DNA of 64,000 bases from Trogon surrucura (GCA_020746105.1 CM036619.1:8532238-8596237), one strand, 5' to 3'; counted from the first letter of the stretch, positions 26,162-39,440 are shown. Numbers and translations: made by a program. Notes: generated by a model not told the origin, from the sequence alone.

Positions 26162-28257
26162 ATATTGCAACCCTGGACTTTGCCAAGGCAAACTTTGGAT
26201 TTTTCAAGCAATTACTCGAGAAAATCCCATGGGCAAGACTGTTTGAAGGTAAAGGAGCCCAAGATAGTTGGTTAGCGTTCAGGGACTGCTTCTACCGTGC
26301 TCAAGATCAGAGCATCCCGACACGTAGGAAGTCAAGGAAGGGAGCCAGGAGACCTGCATGGCTAAACAGGGATCTGCTGGGTAAGCTCAAGTGCAAGAGG
26401 AGAATTTACAGATCTTGGAAGGCAGGGCTGGCCACTTGGGAAGAATATAAGGCTGTTGTCCAAGGATGTAGGGAGGCAACTAGGAAAGCAAAGGCCTCCC
26501 TAGAATTGAACCTGGCGAGAGGGGTCAAGGACAACAGGAAGAGCTTTTTCAAATACGTGGCAGATATAACTAACACCAGAGGCAATGTAGGCCCACTGTT
26601 GAATGAGCTGGGTGCCTTGGTGACACATGATACAGAGAAGGCAGAGTTACTGAATGCCTTCTTTGTCTCTGTCTACTCTGCCGGAGGCTGTCCTGAGGAG
26701 CCCCGTTCCCCTGAGGCCCCACAGGAAGTCAGGGCACTGGAGGAGTTTGCTTTAGTCGACGAGGACTGGGTTAGGGACCAATTAAGCAATCTGGACATCC
26801 ATAAATCAATGGGTCCAGACGGGATGCATCCACGGGTGCTGAGGGAGCTGGCTGATGTCATTGCTAGACCACTCTCCATCATCTTTGCCAAGTCTTGGGA
26901 GATGGGAGAGGTGCCTGAGGACTGGAGGGAAGCAAATGTCACTCCAGTCTTCAAAAAGGGCAAGAAGGAGGACCCGAGTAACTATAGACCGGTCAGCCTC
27001 ACCTCCATCCCTGGGAAAGTGATGGAACGACTTATCCTTGGTGCCATCTCAAGGCATATCAGGGATAAGAGGGTCATTAGAGACAGTCAACATGGCTTCA
27101 CCAAAGGGAAGTCGTGCTTGACTAACCTCATAACCTTTTATGAGGATATAACAAGGTGGATAGATGATGGCAGAGCGGTGGATGTGGTCTACCTTGACTT
27201 CAGTAAAGCATTTGACACAGTCTCCCACAGCATCCTTGCTGCTAAACTGAGGAAGTGTGCTCTAGACTCTCGGGTAGTGAGGTGGACTGTGAACTGGCTA
27301 AGGGGAAGAAGCCAAAGAGTTGTGGTCAATGGGGCGGAGTCTGGTTGGAGGCCTGTATCCAGTGGAGTCCCTCGAGGGTCGGTACTGGGACCAGTATTAT
27401 TCAATATATTCATCGATGACTTGGATGAGGGACTAGAGAGTACTATCAGCAAGTTTGCTGATGACACCAAGCTGGGAGGAGTGGCTGACACACCAGAAGG
27501 CTGTGCTGCCATTCAGCGAGACCTGGACAGGCTGGAGGGTTGGGCGGGGAAAAATTTAATGAAATATAACAAGGGTAAATGTAGAGTCTTGCATCTGGGT
27601 AGGAACAACCCCAGGTTCCAGTATAAGTTGGGGAATGACTTATTAGAGAGCAGTGTAGGAGAAAGGGACCTGGAAGTCTTGGTGGACAGCAGGATGACCA
27701 TGAGCCAGCACTGTGCCCTTGTGGCCAGGAAGGCCAATGGCATCCTGGGGTGTATTAGAAGGGGGGTGGTTAGTAGGTCGAGAGAGGTTCTCCTTCCCCT
27801 CTACTCTGCCCTGGTGAGACCCCATCTGGAATACTGTGTCCAGTTCTGGGCCCCTCAGTTCAAGAAAGACCGGGAAGTGCTGGAGAGAGTCCAGCACAGG
27901 GCAACTAGGATGATGAAGGGAGTGGAGCATCTCCCTTATGAGAAAAGACTGAGGGAGCTGGGGCTCTTTAGTTTGGAGAAGAGGAGGCTGAGGGGTGACC
28001 TCATTAATGTTTACAAATATATCAAGGGTGAGTGTCACGAGGATGGAGCCAGGCTCTTCTCGGTGACAACCACTGATAGGACAAGGGGTAATGGGCTGAA
28101 ACTGGAACATAAGAGGTTCCGCTTAAACTCGAGAAGAAACTTCTTCTCAGTGAGGGTGACGGAACACTGGAACAGGCTGCCCAGAGAGGTTGTGGAGTCT
28201 CCTTCTCTGGAGACATTCAAGACCTGCCTGGACACGTTCCTGTGTAGCATAGTCTAG
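26149..28257 (+). pseudogene. CR1 ORF2 reverse transcriptase, 5'-truncated but uninterrupted frame
   Basis: The frame is open for 702 codons from just after the TGA at 26146-26148 to TAG at 28255-28257. CR1-like residues start about seven codons in. It reads through the pre-RT linker (A-R-R-P-A-W-L at 26344), the finger motifs P-D-G and K-K-G-K, motif [10 protein letters not shown] (catalytic Asp codon 27196), and motif C F-A-D-D (27454-27465). It then continues into the C-terminal H-L-E-Y-C-V-Q-F-W segment and the basic R-R-N-F-F tail. CR1 RT copies mRNA at the nicked target site in the nucleus. The motif-B glutamine of P-Q-G is replaced by Arg (CGA at 27373). No start codon of its own is apparent and the endonuclease domain is missing, so I class it as a non-functional fragment. 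It could only be expressed by read-through from a host transcript. Confidence 0.93.
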
Positions 28258-28346
28258 GCATTCCTGCTCTGGCAGGGGGATTGGACTTGATGATCTTTCG
28301 AGGTCCCTTCCAATCCCTGACATTCTGTGATTCTATGATTCTATGA
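26162..28346 (+). mobile_element. CR1 LINE, 5'-truncated, long and well preserved
   Basis: This is the largest repeat in the window. It starts abruptly after a T-run, inside the linker between the endonuclease and reverse-transcriptase parts of ORF2. It then runs through the whole RT domain and C-terminal region to a canonical 3' end (GGGATTGGAC near 28277, CCTTCCAATCC at 28307, then two GATTCTATG units). ORF1 and the apurinic-type endonuclease are missing, so it cannot mobilise itself. The absence of any stop over ~2.1 kb suggests a relatively young insertion. It lies in sense orientation relative to ST3GAL1. Its closest relative in the window is the copy at 63278. Confidence 0.96.
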
Positions 28347-30561
28347 AATCCCTGCAGAGTTTAGGTGCCAGTGTGGGAAGAGGGCTGCTAACCAGAAGGG
28401 GTTAGATATGCAAGTCTGCACTCAGGCACCCTTTTTAGTCTCTTGTTATCTCTCTGCCCGTTACCTGGAACCAAGACTATCAGAGCTAACCAGGTTTAAT
28501 AGGGATCGGTTTCCTTGTTCTTGAGCATGCTATTATATACTGTAGTGAGGGCAGGTTCCCAGCTTCAGTGAAGTGCCATTTTGCTCTTTTATTCTGGTCA
28601 AAATAAAACCATGTTAATAGAAAGTTGCTGCAGAAGGAAGAGCCTTCTGCTCTGGCAAGTCAACCACCTTTGCTTCTGCCCATCCTGCTTCAGACACCCA
28701 ACCCAGGCGCTGACAGTGTTTTCATCTCAACTGCACGGTTCAAAGAGGAGGACAGGGAAACCCATGATAAATCTTGCATAATAGATGCCTTCTATGGAGA
28801 GAGACACATTTTATTTCCAGACAGAGAGAGAAGAGGAGGAGTGTGTGTGGCTCTTTGCTGGGGGAACAGGGTGGGATGTGGGGAAGCAGAGGCACTAGCG
28901 AGGACACTGCATTCCCAACCCCAGCAGTACACACTGACCTCTTGTATGTCACGCTATTTATTACTGACTGCTGCTGCCTTTTTATAAACCTGATTCAGCA
29001 AAGCATTTGCATCTGCATTATTTAAGTGAGTGGGAAACCCGCTCCGTCTTTATGAAGTTAGATGTGCGCTTAAGAGTCTTGCTGAGCTGGGATTAATTTA
29101 GAGAAAATAAATAGCTGCTTCCTGGCTTGGGTAGCAAGCAGTCTGGGGCGAGTGTTTGCAACCTGATTAGATTTAGGATGTTTCAGTTCTGAGTACCTAA
29201 GCTGAGATACCTCAGCACACAAGTTTATCAAAAAATACAAGGACCCAGGAGAAAAGCAGAGCGCTAACCACCTTGAACCATATTCAGCAGCCCGAATACC
29301 AATTTACAGAGTGTGCGGTCCAAACAGTTAGATAATGAATGTAAAACTGTCCAGATGGCCATGTATATTGGATTTTCAGACAGTATTATTGAGTTGTGGT
29401 CAAACTGACCACAGATAGATCTGCTCTGACTCAGATAATTGGGCAGCAGTCTGGGTGTGAGCGGCAGGAGTTTGGAGAAGGTGTTTCTTGTGTCTTTGTG
29501 CGTGCCTGACCCTGTGTTCCTGTGCTTGGCTCCGAGAAATTGCCCATTAAACGAAAGAAGTTTCTAAGTGAATAAGGAGTTCAGACTGCATTGCTGTGCG
29601 TTTCAGTTCCCTCCATGCATCTTGCTTTGATTGTAAGTATAACACTTTATTTTTGCACAGCATAATATTTTATTAAAGGCGCATCTGTAGCTAATAACAT
29701 TTATGAAGAGGCAGCTTTGACTGGAACTGCATTTGCATGTCACTTAAATAATGAATGGGAATGCCATATATTCATTAAAATTTGAACAATAACTGTATGT
29801 CTGTAAGAGTCCCCTTTTTGATAGATGTGGCCAACAGCCACTAAAATACAGTGGGAATTCTTGTTCACAGTCTCCCAATGGCTGATAATAACACTCTTGA
29901 TAAGTATTTGCAGCTCAAGACACTGAATTTACAAAAGGGATTCATCATGACTAACAGAAGCTCTGAAGATTCAAATGTTACCATCGTTCAGCTCTACTTT
30001 TTCTTTTTGCATTTTTTTTTAAAGTCTCGTGTGTGTAAAAAAAAAAAAAAAGATTTCACTTCCACGTCAGTCTGAAGAGTTGTTTTTCTGCTGGTCCCTA
30101 TGAGAAGCTACTCACTTTTTGAGTTTTAAATGTTAGCCACTATCCTCAGATAGTGCAGGCTGGTCCTAGCACCACAACGTGGTGGCATCTTGGTGCAATG
30201 AAGGTGTGCACCTTTCCTAGGTTTTTCTGCCCCTCTTCCTTTCACAGCAAACTGTGTGTAGACAGAAGAAAAGACAGCATGCAGGTAACATTGGGATGGT
30301 ATTTCAAGGGACTTGCCACCTGATTTCCAACCACTGGGACTGACATGGTGTTTCATATAAATAAAGCCACCCAGCAGGTCTTTGAGGACAAGTCAATGTT
30401 TAGCACTTGTCTGGGACGAATTGTCTCTGCACAGGCAGAGCATGGGTAGTCACTTTTAGTGACCTAATTGCCTGTGACCCTGTCAACTTATAACATGGCA
30501 CTGGTTGAAAGAAAAAAAAAATAAAATCTACTTTTCATCCTATTTATAACCCAGAAGGTTT
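28347..30561. other. Non-coding spacer
   Basis: No gene recognised. Two octamer-like ATTTGCAT words occur at 29005 and 29731 in AT-rich, non-repetitive surroundings. A T-run and an A-run lie at about 30012-30051. Confidence 0.55.
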
Positions 30562-30615
30562 GTAGAATTTAGAAATGGAAGTGACCTGCTGGGTCATCTA
30601 GTCCATTTTCTACAC
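30562..30615 (-). mobile_element. Possible ancient CR1/L3-like 3' end
   Basis: The + strand shows GTAGAATTTAGAAATGGAAG followed by a GACC and a GGGTCATCTAGTCCA segment. This follows the order of words in the reversed 3' ends of the other CR1 copies here, but with many substitutions. It may be a very old CR1 or L3-type terminus. Chance resemblance is not excluded because only ~54 bp align. Confidence 0.42.
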
Positions 30616-33600
30616 TCCTCGGTTCTTTCTTCCAAGCCTTTGTGTTTCTGGGCGTTTTAATGTTTACAGGTACTTTGGTGCTGCTGCTGTTTCTCCAGCT
30701 CCGTGATGTGTGGATGTCACTGAGCTCTAACAAGGAGACTCATGCAGCACTTTGAAGTTGGAGGAAAATATGGAAAAATCCTCTTAGTAGCATCTATCCC
30801 AGAAAGTGACTTTGCTTAGCTTGCAGTAAATATGAGGTACTTCAAAAAACTTATTAACTACAGACTCTTGTAACACTTTGCTTAGACCTACAAAGCTGAC
30901 CCAACAGAGGCAGTGTAGTACAGCGGCCAAGATGACTGACAGACTGATATGCTTCATTTTGACCTTGAAAAAAAATGACTTAATACAAATTTTTCTTTTG
31001 ATCCTTGTCCCTTCTGCAGGGCAAGGTTTATCTGAGTAAAAAGTGCTTAGTAAGCATCAGTAGAGCACCTACTGTGCCAGGACCCTGATACTTGTCTCTC
31101 AAGCCTGGTCAAATAAAAAATAATAAGTTGGTCTTCTGAAGAAATAGATCTTTGAAAGAATCTTGTAGGGTTAGGTTTTCGACTGACGCAAAGCACTGGA
31201 GTTCTTCTTAAGGATTTGGCAAGCTGTTTGAGTTCAGTTTTTCTTCTATCATCAAGGATATAGTCTGTTGACTTTGCTGATTCTTTCTCCTGTTCCTGTG
31301 TTCAGTTCCGATCTGGCAGCAGGAGCTGGAAGGCTCACATCCTTGTGCATTAAACAGGATGCAGCGCCTAATTATTATCTTGATTAAATTTTGTGATTAA
31401 GTGGTCTGTAATTGTCTGTAGGCTCAGACTTTCCAAGATATTACTCAGAGCTGCGTTGACTGATCATCTGGCCAGGGTTTAGGCGGCACCGCGCTGATTA
31501 AATCTTACTTTAAGGGGAAATGGCAAACATGTGCTTAAGCTCTGTGGAGTTTCGTTATATTTCTCTTTGCTGAGCAATATGTAAAAGTCTATCAAGTGCA
31601 AGGCTAGATAGGTAATAAATGTCAAGAAAGCATCTATAGAGGGATGTGTGTGTAAAATATATTAATGACTCCTTGTTTAATGTCAGAAGACAGAAAAATA
31701 CCAGAATCCTGATAAATTTCCGAAGTATGTACAAAACCCAGAGAAAATAAATATATGATAGCATCATAAATTCCCCTTGATGACTAAAGCTATGGCATTT
31801 TTAAAGCTAGGGAAGAAGCAATTTTGGGAGTGATTAAATTGAAATCTCTGTCTTTCCCTGTCCTCTCAGAATAAACCATCCATGCATTTTAAATTTCACT
31901 CCTTTAATATGCTATAGCATATTGATAAATAATAATAGTAATAAAAAAGCAATGCTTCTCTTAGCAAAGAAAGGGCAATCTGGTAGTCAAGTGTTGTTTT
32001 TCAAGCTTAGTGCAACTTGGACTTGAAGACTTGAATATCACCCAGCAATAAGAGTGTGGAGATGAAATCCGCTTGTATAAAAAGTACAGAGCAATGCAGC
32101 TTGACAGGCTGAGTCCTAAAGGGCAGCAGCCTTGGATCCAGTAGTCTCTCTTGCTTGGAATAATTGCTGTGCAACATGGAATCAAACATTTATTGCTGAG
32201 CACAGGCGCATTTGCTCTCCCTGGTGACCCTCTATAAGCAAATGTGCTATACAGTTTTATTACCAGGAATGCATTTCACGCAGACTGTTTGCTTTACAGA
32301 ATTAAATAAGCCTGGACAAAGGACAGTCAATACTATTGTTTTGCCTTCTTGCATTTAAATGCTGTCTCCTAGACAGTTCAATAGCAAGCCAGAAGAGAGG
32401 AGGGCTCTGTCTAACTGATTCCTGTAGAGAAATTCACCTTTGAGGAAAAGCTTACAAGAGCTCCCAGATCAAGAGGTTGCTTCTCCGGAGAAAAAGCATT
32501 CAGACCGTTGCCTTCGTCTGAGCAGACCATTGCAATTGATGGCTAGTGGGAATTAGGCTGACTGGAGAAATCTTAGCCAAAAAAATTGTTTCCAAACTGG
32601 AACAGCCGAGCAGTGGCGAAGCTTTGATTTTGCTGCCAATGCAGCATTTGAAGAGCAAAACCATATTTGTGGCTGTGGCTGAAAGAGCTTCTGGGAGACA
32701 TTTGAACCCAAGCCATGAATCTGTGAGCTAGAAACATTTTTCAGTGTGCGGGAAAAGGACATCTCGGAGCAGCGTTTGCCTGGAGAGGGGCCGTGACCAG
32801 TCTTGCCTTTGGGCAGAGCCTGCGATGATGAGACCTGGTATCTCTTCAGTGCAATTAAAAATAAAGGCATCTGGTGCCTGGTTTGTCAGGATGACAGCAC
32901 ATTGCACAGTTGCTGGGGGACATTAAGAGCCACTTAAAGTGCCAACTAGTATCTTATTTGTTGTGCTAATGTGTTCCTGTGGTGTTGACTCTCCTTTGCT
33001 GGGACAAAACTAGACTAAGCAGAGTCAGAAAGGTTAATGTGTTTGGTCTTTTTCTTTCTGTTAGCTTTATGAGCTCAAGGGCGCTAAGGCATTCCAAGGC
33101 ATGGAGAAGGGGTTTTCTTGTCTTCATAAAAACTTGAGAACTCCACTCAGAATACAGATCCAGCACAACACCCTAACCTCTAAAATCTTGGTAACTGTAT
33201 TCAGATACGTGTTGGGATTGTTCTCCCCACCACTACACTATGCTTTGTACGATGATAAGGTGAAGTCAAAAGGAAACAGTATAAAGTGTATATTGGGTGT
33301 GACTGATGACACTGCATGGAAGCAAGAGTAAATTCTGAAATGCTGAGTTATCATCCCAAGACCAGCAACTGGGATTTTTATGGCATTTGAGCTAAGAATA
33401 TAAACACTGGATGACAGGCATAGTGGAACTGGCTATTCAGACTATAGCACCAGTCTACCCATTTTTTGAGAACCAGCACAGAACAGCAAAGAGAAGCCAT
33501 CAAAACACTGTAGGAAGTCTTCAGGTGTTGCAGATCTGGCAGCGGTGCAGGGATGAGATGTCCTGGGACCCAAGCTCAGTCAGGGTATTCTGGGGAAGTT

Positions 33601-36600
33601 CATCTTTTGCATGGTCCAGGATCAAGCCCCCAGCTCCAGGGAGCAGAACCAGCACAGGGTGCAGGGTGATAGCCCTGTGGAGCATTTTCTGAGTCAAGCC
33701 CCAGCTTTGGAGCAACAGGTTTTGTCCTGAGCAAAGAAAGGTGGGAGGAGATGTGTCATCCAAGTACTCTGAGTATGTCATCTGGCAGAGGAGTTCTCTC
33801 TACCGACATTATTTTTGTAATCATTTGTGAGAGAAATAAACTGCAAGCATTACATGCAGTCAAGTGAAATGGAAGCTACAGCATATGCTGGCCAAGGAGA
33901 CTATAAGAAGGGGACTTGTAAGTCAAGGATGCTTTCTCTTTCAGAAAGTTGTGTAACTGGTGACCCAGACTTTTGAGATGAAATTTTTGGCAAGTGAGTT
34001 TGATCTGCAGAAATTCTCATATCCATTCAGAAGCTCCTGCCTTTTGCCAACTCAGTAATGTGCTGTTGGGACAGGTAGAAAGGGCTGCTTTCCAAAAATA
34101 AGCAGATATTATGCAATAAGCTTAGTTATGTTAATAACTAAAGGACGGATGTACTATTTATTATCTGCTTTCAAATCCAAGTAGGCAGTCATGCTGATGA
34201 TTACTGGCTTTTTTTTTTGCTCTTATAAAGGGAAACGTGGGGAAGGGCAGAACTCAGTATAGCGTTCTAATTCTACATTGCAGCCTGATAATTTGCACAT
34301 GTTGGTAGAAGCTTTTCTGGTGTCTGTGTACTTTGAACCAGGTCTGACAAGCCACGTAAGAGTTCTTCACAGCACCCTAGCTCTAGCTAGAGTAAGAACC
34401 TTCTCGTAGGACCCACTTCTGGACTTCTCATTGAAGTGAATAGAGTAGATCTGGACAGAAAATGCCTGTCCCCATTCTGTTACGTCCTATTTTCTTGCCC
34501 TGATTCTGTTGAATTTAGAAGCTGTTCTGCAGGTAGTGTCCACTGTTGTAAACAGGAGCACTTTTGAAAAAAGGGGCGTGGATAAAACGGCTGGTGGAAA
34601 TCGTTTTGAAGACTAGCTGGCGTTATGTGAACTTGGAGCAGGCTCAACATACACTGAAGTGTCCAGCAGTGAAAAAAAATCTCTGCATTTGTTGTCACTT
34701 TATGTGTCCTTCTCCTGCACTCTGGGTTATTCACACTGCCTCTCCTTAGGCACTTAATTTTGGTGTCTGAATTAGGAGCCCAGTAAATGAGAAGGCGAGG
34801 CTCCCTACACTGCTAACAGAGGGAGCGAGCCCCTGCACCAGGGTTGTTCAGTGGAGGAGTTTGACTTCGGAATTACAAGTGTGAATTGGAAGTGTGAGAT
34901 TGAGGCGTCCATCCTAGCACCAGGCTGGAGCTGTACGTCCTGGCTCTCATCCTGGCTGTCTGAGGGGATCGACCCACGATCTTATCCACCTCCATCCCCC
35001 TGCTCCATCATTCCTAGATGACTTACATGACCCTTTGCAGCAGCACCACTATCTGCACAAGAAACCTGCAGGTCATGTCACGGTAGCACCAGATTCACAC
35101 CTCTGCAGCCTCAGTGACCTGAAAGGGGTCGTGCGAATGTGAGTCGATGCATGTGGCTTCTCTGCCCCAGACAAAAGCAGTATGTGAAATTTGGGCTTGT
35201 ATGGAGATGCATAGCTGCAAAACAAACAAATAAAAGCCTTGAGTTGGTGATATGTACCCATGTCACACTCAGATATGCTCTTGAATAGGGTGGGTGACAA
35301 TAGATGCAGGTGGAGGCAGCAGATAACTGGTGGCTGGTGCTGGGCAAACCGGCTACTGCTGCCGGGACCAAGCCTGGGACCCTGTGGCCTTTTTGCCGGC
35401 GTCGCCGCAGGTCGCTGAATCGCAGCCAGCGAGCCAGCTGGTAGCACTCCCTTTGTCTGCAGTTTATTTTATCCCATAAAGTGTTTCAAACGCTTTTTTA
35501 TCTTGTTCCCTGTCTCTCCCCTTGCGTTTTAACAGATGGCATTGAAGGACTTTTACCTTTTTTCCCCCCAGTCTTTTTTATAGGCTGTCCCTGCCTCTTG
35601 TCATGTCTCGGGTGCTGCCCCTGGCAACTGACTTTTGCACCAGCAAGCTTTTTTCTTGTCCAGAAACTGATCTGTTACAAGGCTGACTGATAACCCCTTC
35701 CTCCTCCTGCGGGCACGAAGCCCTCACCCCACCCCGAACGTCTGCTCCATCCTTCTGCCAGAGGCACCAGGGATGGGGCACGTCAAGTCCCTGGGAGCAG
35801 CAATCCCTGCCTCCGGCTCAGCTGCCGTCACGCTGCCTTTGCCGAGCAGGAAGGCGATCCGGGCTAAATCACCGAAGCCAAAGGCAGCTGAAGTGGTGCA
35901 GTGTTACCCTCTTCGGAGACTGGCTGCTTTCACCTGGCGTCTCGCAGCTAATCATATTGACAGGAGCCATTGTTTATTTTCCCCTGTCCTTGTCTTCCTT
36001 GTTTTATGGGGAATTAGAGCAGGCAGGCGAGCCATCCATCAGCCTATAAATGCTCCGCAGTATTTTGGCTTTGTGCTAAGTAATTGTGCATTTTATTGCT
36101 ATTTACACATTCATTTTCCTAGGCAATAAAATGCAAACTGGAGCCCCCAATACTTTTTATATTTTGTACCTGTATTGTGGCAGCCGCCACAGGCTTTAGT
36201 AGCAGCCTGCAGCCTGTTGCTGTAAATTCACTCACTTATTTTAGTACGTCCAACATTTATTTATAATTAATATCAGGGCCCTTACACAGTAATACCAATT
36301 ATTGATTTTTATTTTTATTTTAAGAAAAAGAAATTACTTTTTTTCTCATTACTGCCATAGCAACACAATCAAGTTGCAGTGGTTAATCTTGCACAGAACA
36401 GTGGATGAAAAAGCTCTTAAAAACTGAGTTGATGGTAAAGTTATAAAAAGCAGCAGGTGACCTCTTAACTCTAGGGTTCATATAGGTGGGGATTATCATA
36501 GGGGGAGAAGGAGGCAATAACTCAAATTAGCAGCTCTGTTGGTGTCAGCAAGCTCTGCAGCAGGAGCTGTTGAAGCCACTGCAAAATGAGCCCCCTTGGG

Positions 36601-38555
36601 AATGGCAATAGGGCTTAGTGTCCCCATGCAGCTGGGGACAGGGCTGGGCACAGGCTCTCCAGTGGATCCCCAGACTCCCATCACTAATGACGGGGCATGA
36701 CGGCTGTGACTGCAAATTGTGCGCTGCCGGCAGTGCCGATGGGATGCTGCGCTCTCCATGTAACAAACATAAATAGAACTCAGCCTGAGTTGCCACAAAC
36801 ACGCGCTCAAGGATGTGAATTCGACCAAAGAAGCCTTGAAATATCTTTTTTTTACCTTGAATCTCCTACTACCTTCTTGGTGTTAAGACAGCTAGCCATG
36901 CATTCACGAGCTAAATTGCCCTTTTCAGTAGCACTTGCATGGCTTGTTCTTCTTTTTCAGTCTGACTGTGGCCAGTTATGCCAGAAAACTTGCTGAGGGC
37001 CACGTCAGACTTGGCAAAGAGCGACGGGAACAGCAGCCAACTCCATCTTAAACTAATTTTTTTACCCCTGCCAGGGACAGCTGCCTAACAAGTGCTCGGA
37101 GGACCAGACTGAAACACAGCCCTGAAAAAGCTGCAGGTCGGCGCCTTGAAGGGGGCTGCAAAGGGCAAAGAAACATTTCTGATACTACTCCAGCTTCCTG
37201 CTGCATTAGGGTTCAATTTACCTTCAAAATGCTGAGCAGCAATGGGAAGGGGAAGGAGCGGAGTCACGAGCAGAGTTGGGAGCTGGGGGTGAATATTGCA
37301 TTTCTGCCTCGAGCTCTGTAAGTGTGAGAATAAGAAGGATGCCCGCAGGCTCGCTCATCCCTTCCCATCTGTAAAGCAGAGCTGGCAGCAGCACGGCTTG
37401 TACATAGTGGTGTTTGGAGGGATCACAGGAAAAAAGGCTTGTGGTGAAGAGCTGTCGTGGGGTTGAATAACCAGCTCGTCATGTGCCACCTCTCACTCCA
37501 AGGGTTTGACCCCAGGTTAATCCTCCCATAGCAAAAAAACCACAGTGGGTCAGGAAATAAAAACAGAGACGATGAGTCCTTTTTTTTGTCACACCTTTCC
37601 AATGTTCTTCTAAACGGGTAGCAAAGCCTTGTCTGGGAGTGTGTGTGATGTCTGTGTAAGAGCATAGGCAGAGATTCCGTCAGACCAAAGCTGGATGTGG
37701 CTGAAAACGGGTGGAATGGTTGTTTCTCAGTTTGAGGAACAGCAATCCTTAGGGATTCTGCTCTGGCTTCTTGGGGTTGTTAAGAAGCTAAAATTGTGGA
37801 AACTGGTGAAGGGTGGATGCTCAGCATCTCTGGAAACAGTCCCTGAACCTCTCAAGTGGAGTACCCCAAATGAAGTCAGTGAGTGCTTTGACTGCTACTT
37901 GTTTGTCATTATGCAGCCACAAATGGCACCTGGATTTTGTCACTTCAAATCTCGCCAGGGATTTAATTTTTTTTTTTTTTTTTGTCTAGTACTATTAGGG
38001 TTTTCCTGTTTTCGCTTGCTCATCAGGAAGACAGTTCTATTTTCATTTCTTAATTAGCTTGGTACTCCTACAGTCATATAAAGATGTCTGGCCAACTTGA
38101 AGTAACGTGCAACACCTGTCAAACCAAGGGCTTTCCACATCAGGGCTAGATAGCCTGCATTTGGCAGAACACGAATACGCCACCCGTGCTCTCACAAAGC
38201 CTTAATGTCTGGGCCTGGGGCAAGTCTCACCCACAGGAATCTCGCTTGCATGTGGAGGAACAATGCTGACGGATGTCTGGGCAGCAAAGGGGCTTTATTC
38301 CTCACCGGTAGCACTGGTGGAGCTGCAAAAACTTCTTCAGTCCCGCTGTCTGCTGTGATAATGCTGAGGAACCCGGTCAGCAAATGTGCGGCTCACCTCT
38401 GTGTTTTTTATAAAGTTATTTTTGAAAATCTCATTTTTATCCTGCCTGTGTTGAGTAGGTTGATCTGTGAATCATGTTTCACCGTGTGGATGTTTTGCAG
38501 CCCCAGCCCTGCTTTGCAGCAAATGGATTGGAGAGGGTACTGAGAATACCCTAGG
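30616..38555. other. Long non-coding stretch without recognisable repeats
   Basis: Nearly 8 kb without a clear CR1 copy or gene. Homopolymers lie at about 34209-34219 and 37967-37983 (17 T). A CpG-rich cluster spans about 35340-35950 and is followed directly by AT-rich, complex sequence to about 36340. Two open frames near it (118 codons on + from an ATG at 35773, 124 codons on - at 35073-35447) match nothing I know. Confidence 0.5.
35340..35950. other. CpG-rich cluster
   Basis: About nine CpGs fall in the 80 bp around 35348-35430 and about a dozen more in 35705-35890, in a window that is otherwise CpG-depleted. It could be a small CpG island serving as an alternative promoter or enhancer. 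No TATA box, exon or splice pair could be established. This is composition evidence only. Confidence 0.35.
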
Positions 38556-38826
38556 GACTGCAGTGATAGGATAAGGGGTGATGGTTTTAAACTGAAAGAA
38601 GAGATGTTCCTATTACATATAAAGAAGAAATTTCATGATGGGGGTAGTGGAACACTGGAACAGGTTTCCCAGAGAGGTGGTAGATGCCCCATCTGTGGAA
38701 ACATTCAATGTCAGCCTGGACAGGGCTCTGAGCAACGTGATCTAGGTGTCCCTGCGCATTGCGAGAGAGTTGGATGAGGTGGCCTTTAAAGGTCCCCTCC
38801 AACACATTCTATGATTGTATGATTCT
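38556..38826 (+). mobile_element. CR1 LINE 3' fragment
   Basis: Sense CR1 beginning near CAGTGATAGGATAAGGGG, a motif for the G-N-G-coding part of the ORF2 tail. It continues through ACACTGGAACAGGTTTCCCA and the GAGCAACGTGATCTAGGTG box to ACATTCTATGATTGTATG. The frame is broken. It is 5'-truncated. Confidence 0.93.
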
Positions 38827-39440
38827 AATACATGTCATGGGGACGAAGAGGGAGGGTATCCCTCTCATTTGTTTTGGCCCTTACTGTAGAAGAAGCTTTT
38901 TATCACAGTGGGAGGTTGGTTTGGTTCAGACCACCAGAAATCTGGACAGTGATTAGTTCCTTGTTTGCCCCCAACCGGCCTTGCGTACATACATCAAATC
39001 GTACATCAAACCCATATAGGGGCTGATTCCAGCTATAAGCCCTGTCAGACGGACAGTAAACCTCCTCTTAGACCCTTCCTGCTTCCAGCTAATCCAGGAA
39101 CATCCTCTTTCCTTGTCTCATCTCCTCTTTCTTCCATTACCTTAAGGTAAAAAGGTGAGGATGAAGTAAAGTTATGGAAGCATGTTTTAGCCATTTCGAT
39201 ATGTGCATGAGAACAGAATCAGTCTCCCCCAGGTACAGCAGTAGCCCTCACACTGTCCCAATGGGCTACGTGCATACAGCTGTGTGCAGTCTGCTCAGCC
39301 TACATTGTCCTCCATACCTGGACACGTGGATTTTTCCTATCATTCTCATAATAGTCTCATGTCCTGTAAGTGAGGGATGGGATCACAGGCTGGCATGGTT
39401 TCCCAGGATGCCTGTATCTGGAAGCAGGGGGACATCCCTC
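38827..39440. other. Non-coding spacer between two CR1 copies
   Basis: Nothing recognisable. Composition is ordinary and the open frames are short. Confidence 0.55.

Noticed and set aside
27643..28110. 155-codon - strand frame, mirrored by a near-identical 155-codon + strand frame at 63516-63983
   Set aside because: Both are antisense shadows of the same CR1 ORF2 C-terminus. They look conserved only because the two CR1 copies are sisters.
35773..36129. 118-codon ATG frame beside the CpG cluster
   Set aside because: No similarity recognised and a hydrophobic AT-rich tail. Kept only as part of the CpG-cluster observation.
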